Shown here: positions 10,025 to 22,516 of the stretch, one piece after another
Numbering within the stretch: position 1 is the stretch's first letter
Layout of the letters: each line of letters starts with the position of its first letter
Assembly (NCBI GenBank): GCA_004009845.1
Contig: RMBW01000053.1
Span: 124,001 to 188,000, forward strand
DNA length: 64,000 nucleotides
Source of the DNA: Davidsoniella eucalypti
Taxonomy: Eukaryota > Ascomycota > Sordariomycetes > Microascales > Ceratocystidaceae
Reading direction: 5' to 3'
Position numbers and translations under genes: made by a program
Notes under the pieces: generated by a model
The model's database searches: none
The model's input: the letters and a program-made list of their open reading frames with translations, nothing else
Told to the model about the DNA's origin: nothing

Positions 10025-13000
10025 ATGTCAGCGTTTCGGTCGCCGCTGCGCCAGCCTCAAACCCTGGACTTCAACGCTAATAGTTCTCTGGCCGCTCCTA
10101 AATCGTCTACTTCTCCCTCTCGCATCAATAGTAGCAGCAGCAGCACCAACAGCTACATATCCCGAAATTCATCGACCACCTCATCCACCGCTTCGTCCGG
10201 CTACTCGTCGGCTTCCGACCACAGCAGCAGAGCTAGTACATTGATGTCGCCCACATCGTCAACGTCGTCCTCCGCCACTGCCTACAATGGCCATCGGAGA
10301 GGCATTAGCGAGGCCGCTGGTCCTCCTATGCCACGATCATCGACCAGCAGTACCATCAACAAGTTCAACAAGGCCGCCGAGAAGGACACGAGCAACCCAT
10401 TCCGCAACATCCGCCAGTCTCTGCGCCCTCTGCCTCCACCACCAGAGTTGCAGCCACTCTCCAATTTTTCACAATCTCCTTCAACATCACCAACCCGCTC
10501 ATCACCGTCGCGGACCTCACCAACTCGACCTGCATATGTGACGTCAACACACTCGAACTTACATCATGCTCACTCTTCGTCGCTGCTCAACTCGCCGCCA
10601 CTACCCACCACTCCACCAAGGCAGTCTTCTTACCGACACGACCGCGGTATAAGCACAGATATGGGCAAGTTGTCGTTCAACTCAAGAACAGAGATATCGC
10701 CAACCCCGAGCCCCCGCTCTGCCATCCTCCGTTCAGGTGCGCTCACACTTGTAAGATCGGATATTCCTAATACGAACGCATCCAACAACGCCCTGCATAA
10801 TGCTGGGGTAATGTCGCCTGGCCAATCGCCGCATCATATACACCACAATAGTATTGTTGAGACCGACCTTATTGTTCTGGGAAAGTCAACGACTGGCCAT
10901 CTGCGGACATTGTCAAAACTTGCTACTGCAGAGTCAGCAGAAGACCTCGACTTTGTGCCGCCCACCCAAGAAGTAATTGGTCTTAAAGGTCGCCGAAGGT
11001 TGGCTAGAGCGGATAGCCCCAAGAAGCAGGCCAGAAACTATGGCTTTGGCGACCGCAACTGGATGGACAAACAGCGCCAGTTCCTCCAGGCTTATGAATA
11101 TCTATGTCATATCGGCGAGGCAAAGGAGTGGATCGAGGATATCATCCAAAAACCCATCCCCCCCATTGTCGAGCTTGAAGAGAAGCTGAGAAACGGCGTC
11201 ACTTTGGCAGAAATTGTCATTTCACTTCACCCAGATCGCCGCTACAAAGTGTTTCACAATGATCGACTACAATACCGCCACTCCGATAACATTGCCATCT
11301 TCTTCAGATACTTGGATGAGATTGAACTTCCTGATCTCTTCCGGTTCGAGCTTATCGATTTGTATGAGAAGAAGAACATCCCGAAAGTCATTTACTGTAT
11401 CCACGCATTAAGTTGGCTTCTTTACCGCAAGGGGATCGTCGATTTCCGCATTGGAAACCTTGTCGGCCAACTAGAGTTTGAGCATCATGAGCTCGAAGCC
11501 ATGCAGAAAGGCCTTGATAAGCTAGGTGTAAGCATGCCTGCTTTCGGAAACATGGGAGCCGATTTTGGTGTCGAGGAGGAACCTGAAGAGACCGAAGAGG
11601 AACGCATTGATCGCGAGCTACACGAACATGAAGCTATGATCATAGATCTCCAGAATCAGATACGTGGTGCCCTGGAACGTATGAAGTTAGGGCTTATCAT
11701 GAACACTCTGTGGGACAATGAAAATTGGATCATTGACCTCCAATCACGCATTCGTGGTGACTTTTCCCGTCAAATCAGCACTTACAAGCTTGACATGGCC
11801 CGTTTCGCAATTAATTTGCAAAGTCAGATTCGCGGATATCTGGTTCGTCGCAGATTCAACCGCCGCAACCAGATCCTCAACGTCCTCGAGCCTGATATTT
11901 TGGAGCTACAAAGCATCATTCGTGCCAACAAGACTCGCAAAGAATTTAACAAGCTCAAGTCTAAAGTTGCTTATGGCATGGCACCGGTAATCGTTAGCCT
12001 GCAAAGCATCATTCGTGCCAACAAGACTCGCAAAGAATTCAACAAGCTCAAGTCTAAAGTTGCTTGTGGCACGGCACCGGCAATCGTTAGCCTGCAAAGC
12101 ATGATTCGTGGCCAAAGACTCCGCCGTGAGGTCAATGGTCTCAAGGCCCAGCTAGCACCTTTCTCCGGCCCTGTTCGTGCTATCCAGTCCATTGCTCGTG
12201 GGTTTATGCAACGCAAGAACCACACGTCTACTAAGCAACAGACTGCAAAGATGTCGTCCGGCAACATTGAAAAGCTCCAATCTGCCATTCGTGGCCTCCA
12301 AGTTCGTGCGCAGATTGTCGATGACCAACGCCAACTTCATGAGCAAACGCACGCCATTGTTGATCTGCAGGCCACTGCCAGAGCCGCGTTAGCTCGTGCC
12401 AAAGTTCAGGGTCAGCTTGCCAAACTTGATCGCTTTGCTCCTGTATTCACTAAACTTCAGGCCGCCGTACGTGGAAAGATTTCCCGTGAAGCCATCAAGT
12501 CCACTCAAGGCGAACTAAAGACCCATGTGAACGAAATCTGCCAACTCCAGTCTGTCATTCGTGCTGGAGTCACACGCCAAGCTATTTCTGTGCAAATGGC
12601 TGCTTTGGCCGAGAACACCGAGACTATAACTCTTCTCCAAGGTCTAGTTCGGGGTAAGCTTGCCCGTGATCATGTCATGGACATCAAGGATGAACTTGTC
12701 TTGCACTCTGATAATGTTTGTCAGCTGCAGTCTATTGCCCGCGCCGGGGCTGTTCGTCGTGAGGTAGCTGAGACCAAGGCTGCGTTAGAGGAGAATGCCG
12801 AGGCTGTTACTATGGTACAAGGTTTTGGCCGTGGCATGCTTCTTCGTCGTAGTGTTGCGCTGGATTTGGATGCGCTTGATCGTCAAACATACATCGCCAC
12901 GAAACTTCAAGGGTTCATTCGAGGCCATATCTACCGCCGCCAGCACAAGGAATTCATGGAGGAACTGAAATCCTATAGTGAGCAAGTCGTCACCGTTCAG

Positions 13001-15699
13001 TCTCACTCCCGTGGTGCTCTGCTTCGTGGCGAGATTGCCGACATCATCGGCCTACTCGAAGATGAAGAGGGTTGGATATTGGACTTCCAGTGCCGTGCTC
13101 GAGCGTCTGCTGTTCGGGCTAGCTTCGAGGAGAAGAAGCGGTTCTTCAAAGAGAACATGGAGAAGGTTGTCAAGATCCAAAGCTTTGTTCGCGCCAAGAT
13201 TCAGGGTGAAGCTTACAAGAGTCTAACCCAAGGCAAGAACCCTCCCGTCAATGCTGTCAAGAACTTTGTCCATTTGCTGAACGATAGCGATTTCGACTTC
13301 AACGAGGAAGTCGAATTTGAGCGCATGCGTAAGACAGTTGTTCAACAGGTCCGTCAAAACGAGTCGCTGCAACAGTATATCGACCAGCTTGATATCAAGA
13401 TTGCCCTGCTCGTAAAGAACAAGATCACGCTAGATGAAGTCATTCGCCACCAAAGCAACTATGGTGGCCACGCTATGGGCATGATCGCCAACTCCACCAT
13501 GAGCTCTGCCAATCAGTTTGACTTGAAGGCTCTCAACAAGAACTCCCGCAAGAAACTGGACCTGTACCAGCAACTTTTCTTCAACCTGCAGACTCAGCCT
13601 CAGTACCTGGCTCGTCTTTTCAGACGTATCCGAGAAAATGGAACTGCCGACAAGGAAAGCAAGCGCATGGAGCATCTCATGATGGGCATGTTTGGATATG
13701 CCCAGAAGCGTCGTGAAGAGTACTATCTTCTGAAGGCTGTGGCTCGTGGTATGCAAGAGGAGATCGAGGCCTGCATCGGCCTACCCGACTTTCTACGTGG
13801 AAACTTCTTCTGGGCGAAGCTGCTCGGTAACTACGCGCGCTCTCCCCGTGATCGGAAGTATCTGCGCGACCTGCTCGGTCCCTTGATCCGTGAGAACGTT
13901 ATTGACGATCCGGGTCTGGATCTTGAGAGTGATCCTCTGCAAATCTACCGCTCAGCCATTAGCAATGAAGAGCTACGCACCGGCCAACCTAGCTTCCGCC
14001 GCCCCGACGTGCCTCGTGAAATCGCCATTAAAGATCCAGAGACTCGCGACCTATTTATCGACCACATGCGAGATCTTCGTGAGATATGCGACCAGTACCT
14101 GGTTGCCTTTGAGGAGCAGCTCCACCGCATGCCATATGGCCTTCGTTACATGTGTCGCCAGGCCTTTGAAGCTCTATCTATGCGTTTCACACAGGAGCCT
14201 AAGCATGTTATTCTAAGCGCTGTCACTGCTTGGATCTGGAAGTTCTACCTTCAGCCAGCTGTTTTGAGTCCCGAGAGTTTTGGTGTTATTGAACGGACAC
14301 TTGGACCTTTGCAGAAGCGCAACCTGTCGGAGATCGCCAAGGTGCTGAGCCAAATTGTCTCTGGCCGTCTTTTTGGCGGAGAGAACATCTATCTTCAGCC
14401 ACTGAACGACTTTATCGAAGATGCGATCAACCGTCTTTTGATCATCACCAATGAGCTCATGAACGTGGCTGATGCGGAGAGCACGTTCGATATCGACGAG
14501 TTCAACGACCTATATGCTAAGAACAAGCCTACGCTCTACATCAAGATGGCAGATATCTTCGCTATCCACGGACTGGTGGCTAGTGAGCTTCAAGCCATCT
14601 GCCCCAACCGCGACGACGTGCTCCGCGAAATCATGCAGGAGCTGGGCAGTGCTAAGACCAACGAAAACGAGATGACTGCTACCGGAAAGTCAGACATCCA
14701 AATGTTTTTGACGCCCAAGCTGCATGATGTCGATGACCCGGAGGCGCGGATCAAGACGCTATTCATGGAGACCAAGCGTTGTGTACTATACATCATTCGT
14801 GTCCAGCAAGGTGCCAATCTCATGGATATTCTTGTTAAGCCAATTACCCCAGAGGACGACCAAAAGTGGCTGATGCTTCTTGAGGAGGACTTTGCCGGTA
14901 ACTCGAGTACGCGTGGTGCCTATTCTGATGCCAACATGATGGACGTCACTCGCATGTCTTACTACGAGCTCAAGCGCACGGCGCTCGAGAATGTTGTACG
15001 TCTGGAACAAATGGGGCGGATATCAAAGCACAATTATTATCAGGATATTCTTAATGCGATTGCCCTGGATATCCGCACCAAGAGTCGACGTAGAGTACAG
15101 CGTCAGCGTGAGTTGGAAGGTGTCCGTATGACGCTAACCAACCTCCATCAGAAGGCCAAGTATCTAGAGCAACAGCGCAAGAGCTACGACGACTACATCG
15201 AACAAGCAATGAAGACTTTGCAAAACAAGAAAGGGTACGTAACATATAGATATGCGTTGCAGCATTTGCACGATTTTTATTTCGTCGGATCACTAACATC
15301 CGTTACAGAAAGAAGCGTTTCCTACTTCCATTCACCAAGCAATACAACCACCAGCGTGAGCTGGAGCGAAGCGGTCGTGTCCCTAAGTTTGGCTCGTACA
15401 AATATAGCGTGCGCCAGTTGAATGAAAAGGGCGTGGTTGTTGGTTGGAATGGCGTATCCGATCGCGATTGGGACCGCATCAACATGACTATCTCTTGCGA
15501 TGAAGTAGGCGTGTTCTCGATCGAGGGCCTCCGCGGTCACGTTCAGATCCCCGGCGCATCAGCAACGGTGCACATCGAAGATCTTCTACAGGCGCAGTTC
15601 GAGTCACACCAGTTCATGAACCTGTTTGAGGGCAGCTTGAAGCTCAACGTCAATTTGCTGCTACATCTTTTGTACAAGAAGTTTTATCGCACGCAGTAA
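10025..15699 (+). CDS. rng2: IQGAP (Rng2/SepG-type cytokinesis scaffold)
   Basis: Two exons, 10025-15234 and 15309-15699 (74-nt intron starting GTACGT and ending CAG), giving about 1866 aa. Order of domains: a Ser/Thr/Pro-rich disordered N-terminus (1-330); a calponin-homology actin-binding domain (about 345-475); about 18 IQ-like motifs of the form LQSxIRGxxxR (about 540-1060) for calmodulin and light chains; a Ras-GAP-related GRD (about 1235-1490); and a RasGAP C-terminal domain (to 1866). The GRD motif usually read FLRxxNPAIVSP appears here as KFYLQPAVLSP, in line with IQGAPs not being active GAPs. In fungi this protein organises the contractile actin ring at septa. A 93-bp unit with one IQ motif is tandemly duplicated at 11909-12094. 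Confidence 0.95.
11909..12094 (+). repeat. Tandem duplication of a 93-bp IQ-motif unit inside the IQGAP gene
   Basis: Units 11909-12001 and 12002-12094 are 93 bp (31 codons) each and differ at only 4 positions, all transitions; one change is silent and three alter residues (Tyr/Cys, Met/Thr, Val/Ala). Each unit encodes the QSIIRANKTRKEF IQ-like motif and its spacer. Neighbouring IQ units are far more diverged, so this copy was added recently or has been homogenised. Confidence 0.95.
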
Positions 15700-16950
15700 A
15701 ACAAGCAAAATAGCAGAACCACCATCCCGCTTGACGGTTGAGTGGAGAGTAAGTTTTCTATTGAAAACTTGGGATGTATGTCTTTTGTTCTCTCTCTTGA
15801 TGTCATGATTCGAACCTATCATTGTATGACAAGACGGGTCATGATCTATGGTGTTGACTGGTTTTGGGTATGTGGATAGCAAAGCCTATTGGTTTTTACC
15901 AATTAGAACTTTGTATTCCATATGTGTCTTATGAGTTTCCTTGTTCTTGTTCGCAGATTTCGTTTGCTCTGGTATATGTGAGGATGTGATTCTCTTGTTT
16001 CGTTTTCTGCATCATTCTTTGTTTTTTTTGGCATTGGGAAAGGTCTTTGGTTTTGATATCTGATTGGTTATCTTTTGAGGATTCGTTTCGGATTGATTTG
16101 ATTGCTTCTATTTCTTGCGGCGTTTTTTGTGTTATATATGGCGGAAGGTTGTGTGAAATAGGTGTATTTCCTGGTTGTTGGAAAATGGTAGCTACAGTGT
16201 TTGAGTCCCTCTTTTCATTTTCATTTGTTTGTTCATCTAGTTTTACTTGTGTATTTATGGCGAGCGCTCTTGTAACCATGAGGGGATTATTACTACTATT
16301 GTTCGGATTGAAGGGAAGATGGAAGAAGTTGGGAGATGAAGAAGAGGCGATGATGATTTGATATTTTTACTTGTATATGTGTTAACGCCTCGTTTTGTTA
16401 TTTTGTTTCTGGATTTATATGGTGCATCATATTCTCGGATCATTTCAATGTGTTATTCCCAGTCTCTAATTGTCTCTAGAGTTGATAATTCATCCCGGGG
16501 TGGTGTTGGCTATGCTCGGCCTTTTATTTCTCTATGGATGACATTTTATGTAGTTTATTTTATTCGTTGTTTTCTAGTAGATGTTCTTAGAGTCCAGTCT
16601 TGCGTTGTAACATAAGCAAGGTTGATTGAATACCAGTATAGTAGGAAAAATACCCGTGCCGTGAATTAGTGTGTGTGACGCTGCAGTGATGCCGAGTAAT
16701 ACAGCTGACGATAGATATATACCGGGCGTAATCATCGTGCTAGCTAAACGTGACCATATATCTCAACAGCCTCATATCTACATAATATTTAAGCCAAAAC
16801 TACAGCATGTCTATCGCCACGCCGACCGGTGCATTTATATCGACGTCTACGGGAAGTTAGATCGGCCCATGCATAAGTCGTCAAGGTCTACTATGGAACT
16901 GCTCTTTTGCCCCCGGCCGATCTCGGTCGTGTGGCTCACCGTAAAGTTCC
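15700..16950. other. T-rich 3' flank of the IQGAP gene
   Basis: About 1.25 kb, strongly T-rich on the plus strand (15.9-16.6 kb), with open frames up to 116 codons that read as low-complexity hydrophobic or Lys/Gln-rich peptides depending on strand. I see no motif, splice pattern or start context that makes any of them a gene. Confidence 0.4.
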
Positions 16951-16964
16951 TACGCCCACGACTA

Positions 16965-17528
16965 TCATGCCTCCATATACACGGTGGCCCATAGCCTTTG
17001 GAGCTTTGGCGACGGCCTTGAGGCAGAGTTTACTGCCTAGTGAGCTACTCTACCATACAGCATGTCGGGTCGACTTCGGTGCCTGGACTTGGTGCTAAGC
17101 CCGTGGTCGACATAGATGCCGTGGTACGTGATGTACACGATGAGCAGATCTATGTGCCCGGTCCAGAAGCCGCCGGCGTGATTCTCTTGTGCCGTGAGCC
17201 CCAAGTGGTGGGGTCATCGAAACTGCTACGCAGCCAAGAATGGCGATGGTAGCATCAGCCTGGACAGCCACAGCGATGTCAAACATGAGATGTTGCTGGT
17301 CAGGCTACGGCAGAGAAATACTATGCCAATGTGCACGTCTTCGGGCCTGAAGCACTGGAACTGCTGCGCCATCGCATCTTCCGCGACTGTCTATACAGCG
17401 AGGAGGGCGGCCCAGCTAGAGGTGATGCTGCATGGCACGAGGCCAAGATTGTGTATAATGAACGCAAGGAGGCCTTTCTGTATGCGGGCGTGTTGGCAGA
17501 CGAAGCCGAGGTCGATGCCACTTCTTAG
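16965..17528 (+). pseudogene. Broken GrpB/UPF0157-family gene
   Basis: Pieces of a GrpB-family protein (nucleotidyltransferase-fold UPF0157, found in bacteria and scattered in fungi) lie in order but in different frames. An N-terminal piece (RWPIAFGALATALRQSL) is followed after a frameshift near 17030-17040 by the hallmark HVGSTSVPGLGAKPVVDID at about 17049-17110. A C-terminal piece starting NVHVFGPEALELLRHRIFRD runs to a stop at 17528. The middle frame hits TAG at 17250 and no GT-AG intron that I can find restores continuity. The gene is therefore inactive. Bacterial origin by transfer is possible for this family but cannot be shown from one broken copy. Confidence 0.6.
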
Positions 17529-20500
17529 AATATCAGTACGTGAAAGATAGACGGCCTATAAGTTGGCGTGGCGAATAAGCTTGCTGTCTTTGGACTTGGT
17601 ATCAAAGGGGCACAGAAGAAAAAAAGAAGGGGGGGGCTTTTAGTTTGTGCTGGTGCTATTCATTGCGTTTTTGCCGTACTATCTTCGTCTCCTTTTTTCG
17701 TCCATCCTCACGCAGAAAAATGCCACGATAGTTTGTATATCGCTTTAGCTGCCTAGTACAGAAAATGAGGAAAGAGGATGCATATATCAAAACAAGAAGA
17801 GGCTTTTTCTGGACCAGACCAATATTTCGATCGCTCTTTGCCGAGAAGAAACCACGAAAGAAGTAGATACGAAAAGACAGCAAATAATGCTATGGATTTT
17901 GCTTGCCTCGTGTGACTTGGATAGTGTTGGTCAAGTTAGCCATTCTACTCAAACGATTCCTGCAGTCTAGCCCGGTTGGCGTCTCTTATTCTTCCGTTCG
18001 CCAACTCAACTGGAAAAAACAAGAGCAAACGAAGAACACGACGCTAAAAAGAAATAAAACTAGACAGTTTCTCATCCTTTCTCCGGGGTTCGTTCTCTTT
18101 AGGCCAAACAAACGAACCTCCCCCTTGGGTGTTGTCTTTTTTCTGCCTGCCTGCCTCTTTTTTTGTTTGTTTTTCAATTTCATGTCAGACTATGTCCGCG
18201 TGACCTTTTTTGGTGTTTGTTTGGGTCCGGACTCGGCAGGACAGGCTTGTTGTTTCCTTCCTTGACGCCATCTCGTGATGTTCAATATCTGTGTTGGAGG
18301 AATGAGTTGTAGAGGCAACTTCTCTCAATTCCACGTCCGCTGGAGGACAAGACAACACTAGCGGTGTTTTATTTTTTTCCTGCTCGTTTGTGAGCCCTTT
18401 AGGCTGACTTGTCTTTTTTGTGTCTTTGAGGCCAGCCCAAGGCCGGGGTTCTTCTTTTGTCTTCTTTCATGCAACACGGGAGGAAATCCACGAACAGAGA
18501 ACATGTCTTACTTCGTCTGGACTTGCTATCCTAATCGTCCGGGCTGCTTTGTTTGGCTGGACTACGCGTTGCACGTCTTTTCTTTCTAGCTGTTCATCGT
18601 ACATCGCTTCGGGACTGGTCGAGACAGTAATATATCTAATATATTGGATGTGTATCTATATCCACACAAGTGCATGTATGTAAAGACACATACATCTTCC
18701 TGGCCTGGGCTATGTACAGTGTTTATATCACGTCTGCCCTCCCCTTCCGCGCTTCTTTCTCAGTGGCTGCAGCGGCTCAATGCACGGCGTGTTGTTTGGT
18801 TTCCCGGGACGGACAAGATTTGTTGCAGCAAGAAAGTGCTTCTGGTAGCCCGCATTGGACTCGGATTCCATCAAATGCAACGCTAGGCCACCCTCCACAA
18901 GCAGCTGCAAAAAAGAACCAGTGAGCAGCGCGGTCTGTTCTTGGTCTCTTTGCCTCAGACTCTGGAGTCCCATGCAACGAGAAAGAGACAACTCGAAGGT
19001 GTCGGTTGTGACACAGTACGACTAGTTATATGCATTCCACCGATAGTAGCATATTGCATGTCTGGGCCGTTGAGCGTTTAAGTCGGCTTGTTGTCTCTCG
19101 AGGTCTCATGGCAAATACATGTAGATAAACAGTGTCTTTGAAGCTCCTGGGATGTTCTTTTGGGAAGGGCGGCCGGAATGGTGTCGATGTAACCCAGCCT
19201 GCAGTAGCTTCGCCGGCATATAGGCCAATCATGGAGAGGCAGTGGCCCCAAAGCAGTACTTGGTTGTACTGTATCGTCTATGTGCATGTGCGATTCTTAT
19301 ACGGGGTTGTTTTAACTGCAACGTGGATCGATCCGGGAATACTCCATAGAATATTAGCATCGGAGGCTAAGCAGAAAGCCACGCCGGATACTTTGCTATT
19401 ATGTGGTATGTTCATGCCATGCTTAAAGCAATGTGTCCGACAAGCACTAATTTTGATGCTTGCTGATTCTACGGCGTGCGCCTGGATATGGCCAAAAACG
19501 CAAGCGAATCTTCCCTATTTCTCACGACAACGGTGGCTCTATGCCCAGAGATCCATCCATGCCACCCACTGTGTCTCTACAGAGGCCCGTCTTCCTATTC
19601 TTTATGGATGTCCCTGGTGGACAGTCATCACACAACAGCGCATAGCTTCGCTAGACACCAAATAGTCGTCAAAATCAGCATCACACAGTAAGGCTCACCG
19701 CTTGTTGGCCCATACACAAAACACAATACAAAGATACACAACGGCTAAAATCACGGCTGGCTGGTCCCCGGTCTGGGGTTCTATCTGCGTATGACAAAAA
19801 ATGGAGATTTGATATTGTGCTCAGAAGTGTCTATCCACAGCTAGCCAGGCCTGGCTTAGGCGATCGGATTTGGCTTGTGACCGCATCATATCGGCACTGA
19901 TAAGGATAAGAAGCCAGCGAGGTTGAGCATTGAGTCTTCCTGGCTAGTCGATTTGTATCACTCTTTGCCCGATAAGCCCATGTGAGTGTCTTGGCTTGCT
20001 CCAGGGAACCACACAGCTGAGAAGAAGGTAATTGTTTTAATTGTCTTATTGGTGTGAGTTATGACTTCACTGAGTACTACGTTCTCAGAGTTACTTGAGT
20101 TACTTTAGTCTCTATTGCTTGGTTTGCCCATGGCAACATCCATGTTCATCCCCAACAACTTTTTTTTTATGCATGCATTTGACGATCTCTCCCCAGCATT
20201 TTGACGACTGCTGTTTTCTTTTCTCTATTTAGAGCTTTTTTGACATGTGATCCGGGCCCTTATTGCAACCCCCCCTCAAAGTCATGATTCAACCTGCATT
20301 ATTTGTTGACAACAATGTCGTAGTGGAGCAAAATTTAACAACCCAAATAGCATGTGATATAGAATGCGAAAGAACTACATCGATGCCATGGGAATCGAGA
20401 GTTTTTGATATCGGAGATATCACTTCTGCTTGCAGTTTGAGGGCGCAGGGGCCTTGATAGAGGATCGTCGTTGTTGCAGCTGATATCGCAACATCAGTTG

Positions 20501-21572
20501 CACGAATCACGCTATCTGCATACTGTCAACCAGCCAGCCTGTCCGACTATTATGTGTAGTCATGTTTACTATGTGCTAGCTTTAACTAGCCACATTATCC
20601 TGTCTCGGGGATAGCTGAAAAAAAGGAAATACAGGCCTGTATATCCATATCCATATATTCTTTTCTCTATCATCTTTTACTGCAAGTCTAGCGAGAGGCT
20701 GGCTAGATCTCACTGCAGACAGGATATTGCTGATGAAGTTAAAAATACGAGAACGCCGGCTTACAATCCCTGATGAAAAATCAAGCAAGCAGACGGTACC
20801 AAGACCTAATGAATAATACAGGCAAAATCGCTGGTTTAGTTGTGTGGCAAGAGTCCAAAGACAAAGATGACAGCGACAGAAGACTATAGGAAGACGCCGA
20901 TTGGGCGGTGATGGCACAATTTCTAGTGCGTGGGCACTATTCTGACCGCTTTTCTTTTTTTAGTGGGTGGCATAGCAGTTGTAAACATTTAGTCTTGTTT
21001 CTTCAATTTCCTGGATTTGCAATGTAAATAGAGATGGGGATGGTGACAAAGGCGGTCTCGTTAAAAAAGCACGCCTTTGGGTCGGCACAGCACATGAAAC
21101 GCCTGGAGAACAAGAGAGTCGGCGGACAAACAAACAGTCAAATAAACAACTGGGCACATCAAGCCGTACCGCCAAAGATCTGATAAATTAACACAGAATC
21201 TCCACGTATGGCGTCAATTGCCTATTCCGGCATAGGACCCAATAGCCCAGATCCAAACGCCTTTCGGGTTTACACTTTCTCTAGCGGTAGTTACTTTGTT
21301 TGCCATGGCCCCGTGAAGGCGTGCTTTTAAGAGCGTCTTGCGAAAGAAATTGTGTCATCTAGGCTTAGAAATTCACCAGATCCCATATACAAAAACTATT
21401 GCCATCATGACCGTCACCATGAATGCTGCTAGGCCCTAGTTTGATGTTCTTAATAAAACCCGCCGGGACCGTATCAAGCCTTGAGTTTGCTCCTGCTCTT
21501 CTTCGTTCTTTCCACTTTCTGACTTCGTCCAGGCCCCGTACCACCATACACACGTTTGTTTATTAGTTTATG
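17529..21572. other. Gene-poor interval
   Basis: About 4 kb with no recognisable gene. It contains many short pyrimidine or purine runs (for example around 17615-17640 and 18125-18175). A 177-codon frame at 19132-19665 begins with GTG rather than ATG and resembles no family I know; an overlapping frame at about 19460-19645 is Pro/Ser/basic-rich and could be a decayed remnant. No terminal repeats, tRNA or tandem array was seen. Confidence 0.4.
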
Positions 21573-22516
21573 TGCTTCCCCAACCAGCCTGTCGCTAGAC
21601 CAGCTCGTCCTTCGCCTGCTCTGCTACGTCTAGATCGTGCTCCTGTAGTCTCTGCTTCCTGTTTTCTCACGGCCTCGCTTCCACTCTTTAAATCTCTCGA
21701 CTCTTGCTTCAAGCCCATTGAAGCTTTCTGTTCAGCCAAAAAAGAAAAGAAAACGCTAAATTCTTGCCGGGGACCACGAACAAAACAAAAACCCTATCTA
21801 GCTCGCACTATAAACTATAACCTTCTCTAATACTACCTAGTACCAATAATACAAAATCCGCTACACACCCCCCGGCCGGCTCTTTTTTACACGCTACTCG
21901 ACCACACTGTCTATAAGCCATATCTCGCACTATCTTTCTAGCAAGCTGCTGCCACGCATATTCCCCTATAATACGCTGGCTATCAATACTACCCAGGTGT
22001 TATCTTTTGCTCACCAAGGGCAACTCCGACTCCGCCATCTATCCATTACTTGCTACTATAAGAAGCCCTGGGCTAGACCCTTTTAACGTCTTGTCCTTTG
22101 TTCATCCTTTGTCTCTCTCCTTCTCTTCTACAGCCAGCATCAAGATCAAGCCCGTCCTCTTTGCTTCTTTCTACTCCCACTCCCTCTTTAATTACATATT
22201 CTGTCTCCCTTCTCACCACCCTTCTTTAGCTTATTGCTATATTTCATTCTTCCGTCAGCCTACACTTGTACAGGTCCCTTTGTTTTTATTGTTTTGCTCC
22301 CGTGTTTCCGGACCTTGTTGGACGTCCGTCTACCACGCTTAGCATCAGCCTCACCCTCTGATCTCGTGTCGTCTTTTTCTTTTTCTGCATAAAAGAAACT
22401 AGATTCCCTCTTTCAGTTGAATTCATCTACCTACTCTTCCAACTACACCCACCACATATATCCCTCTTCTCTACCTCTCTCATACATCCTCATTATCACA
22501 CATCACGACTACTACT
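21573..22516 (+). promoter_or_regulatory. 944-nt ATG-free, C/T-rich leader of choline sulfatase
   Basis: The nearest ATG before the sulfatase start (22517) is at 21570. The intervening 944 nt have none on the plus strand, although they have dozens of stop codons in all frames. C and T dominate, with many CTCTCC/TCTTTC tracts. I interpret this as promoter plus an unusually long 5' leader under selection against upstream AUGs. Part of it could be spliced out; several CAG acceptors occur. Confidence 0.5.

Noticed and set aside
15929..16361. Overlapping frames of 104-116 codons on both strands downstream of the IQGAP
   Set aside because: They reflect the T-rich 3' flank (hydrophobic on one strand, Lys/Gln-rich on the other) and carry no motif.
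19132..19665. A 177-codon frame
   Set aside because: It starts with GTG, has no ATG-led coding potential of note, and matches no family; kept only as a note in the interval entry.
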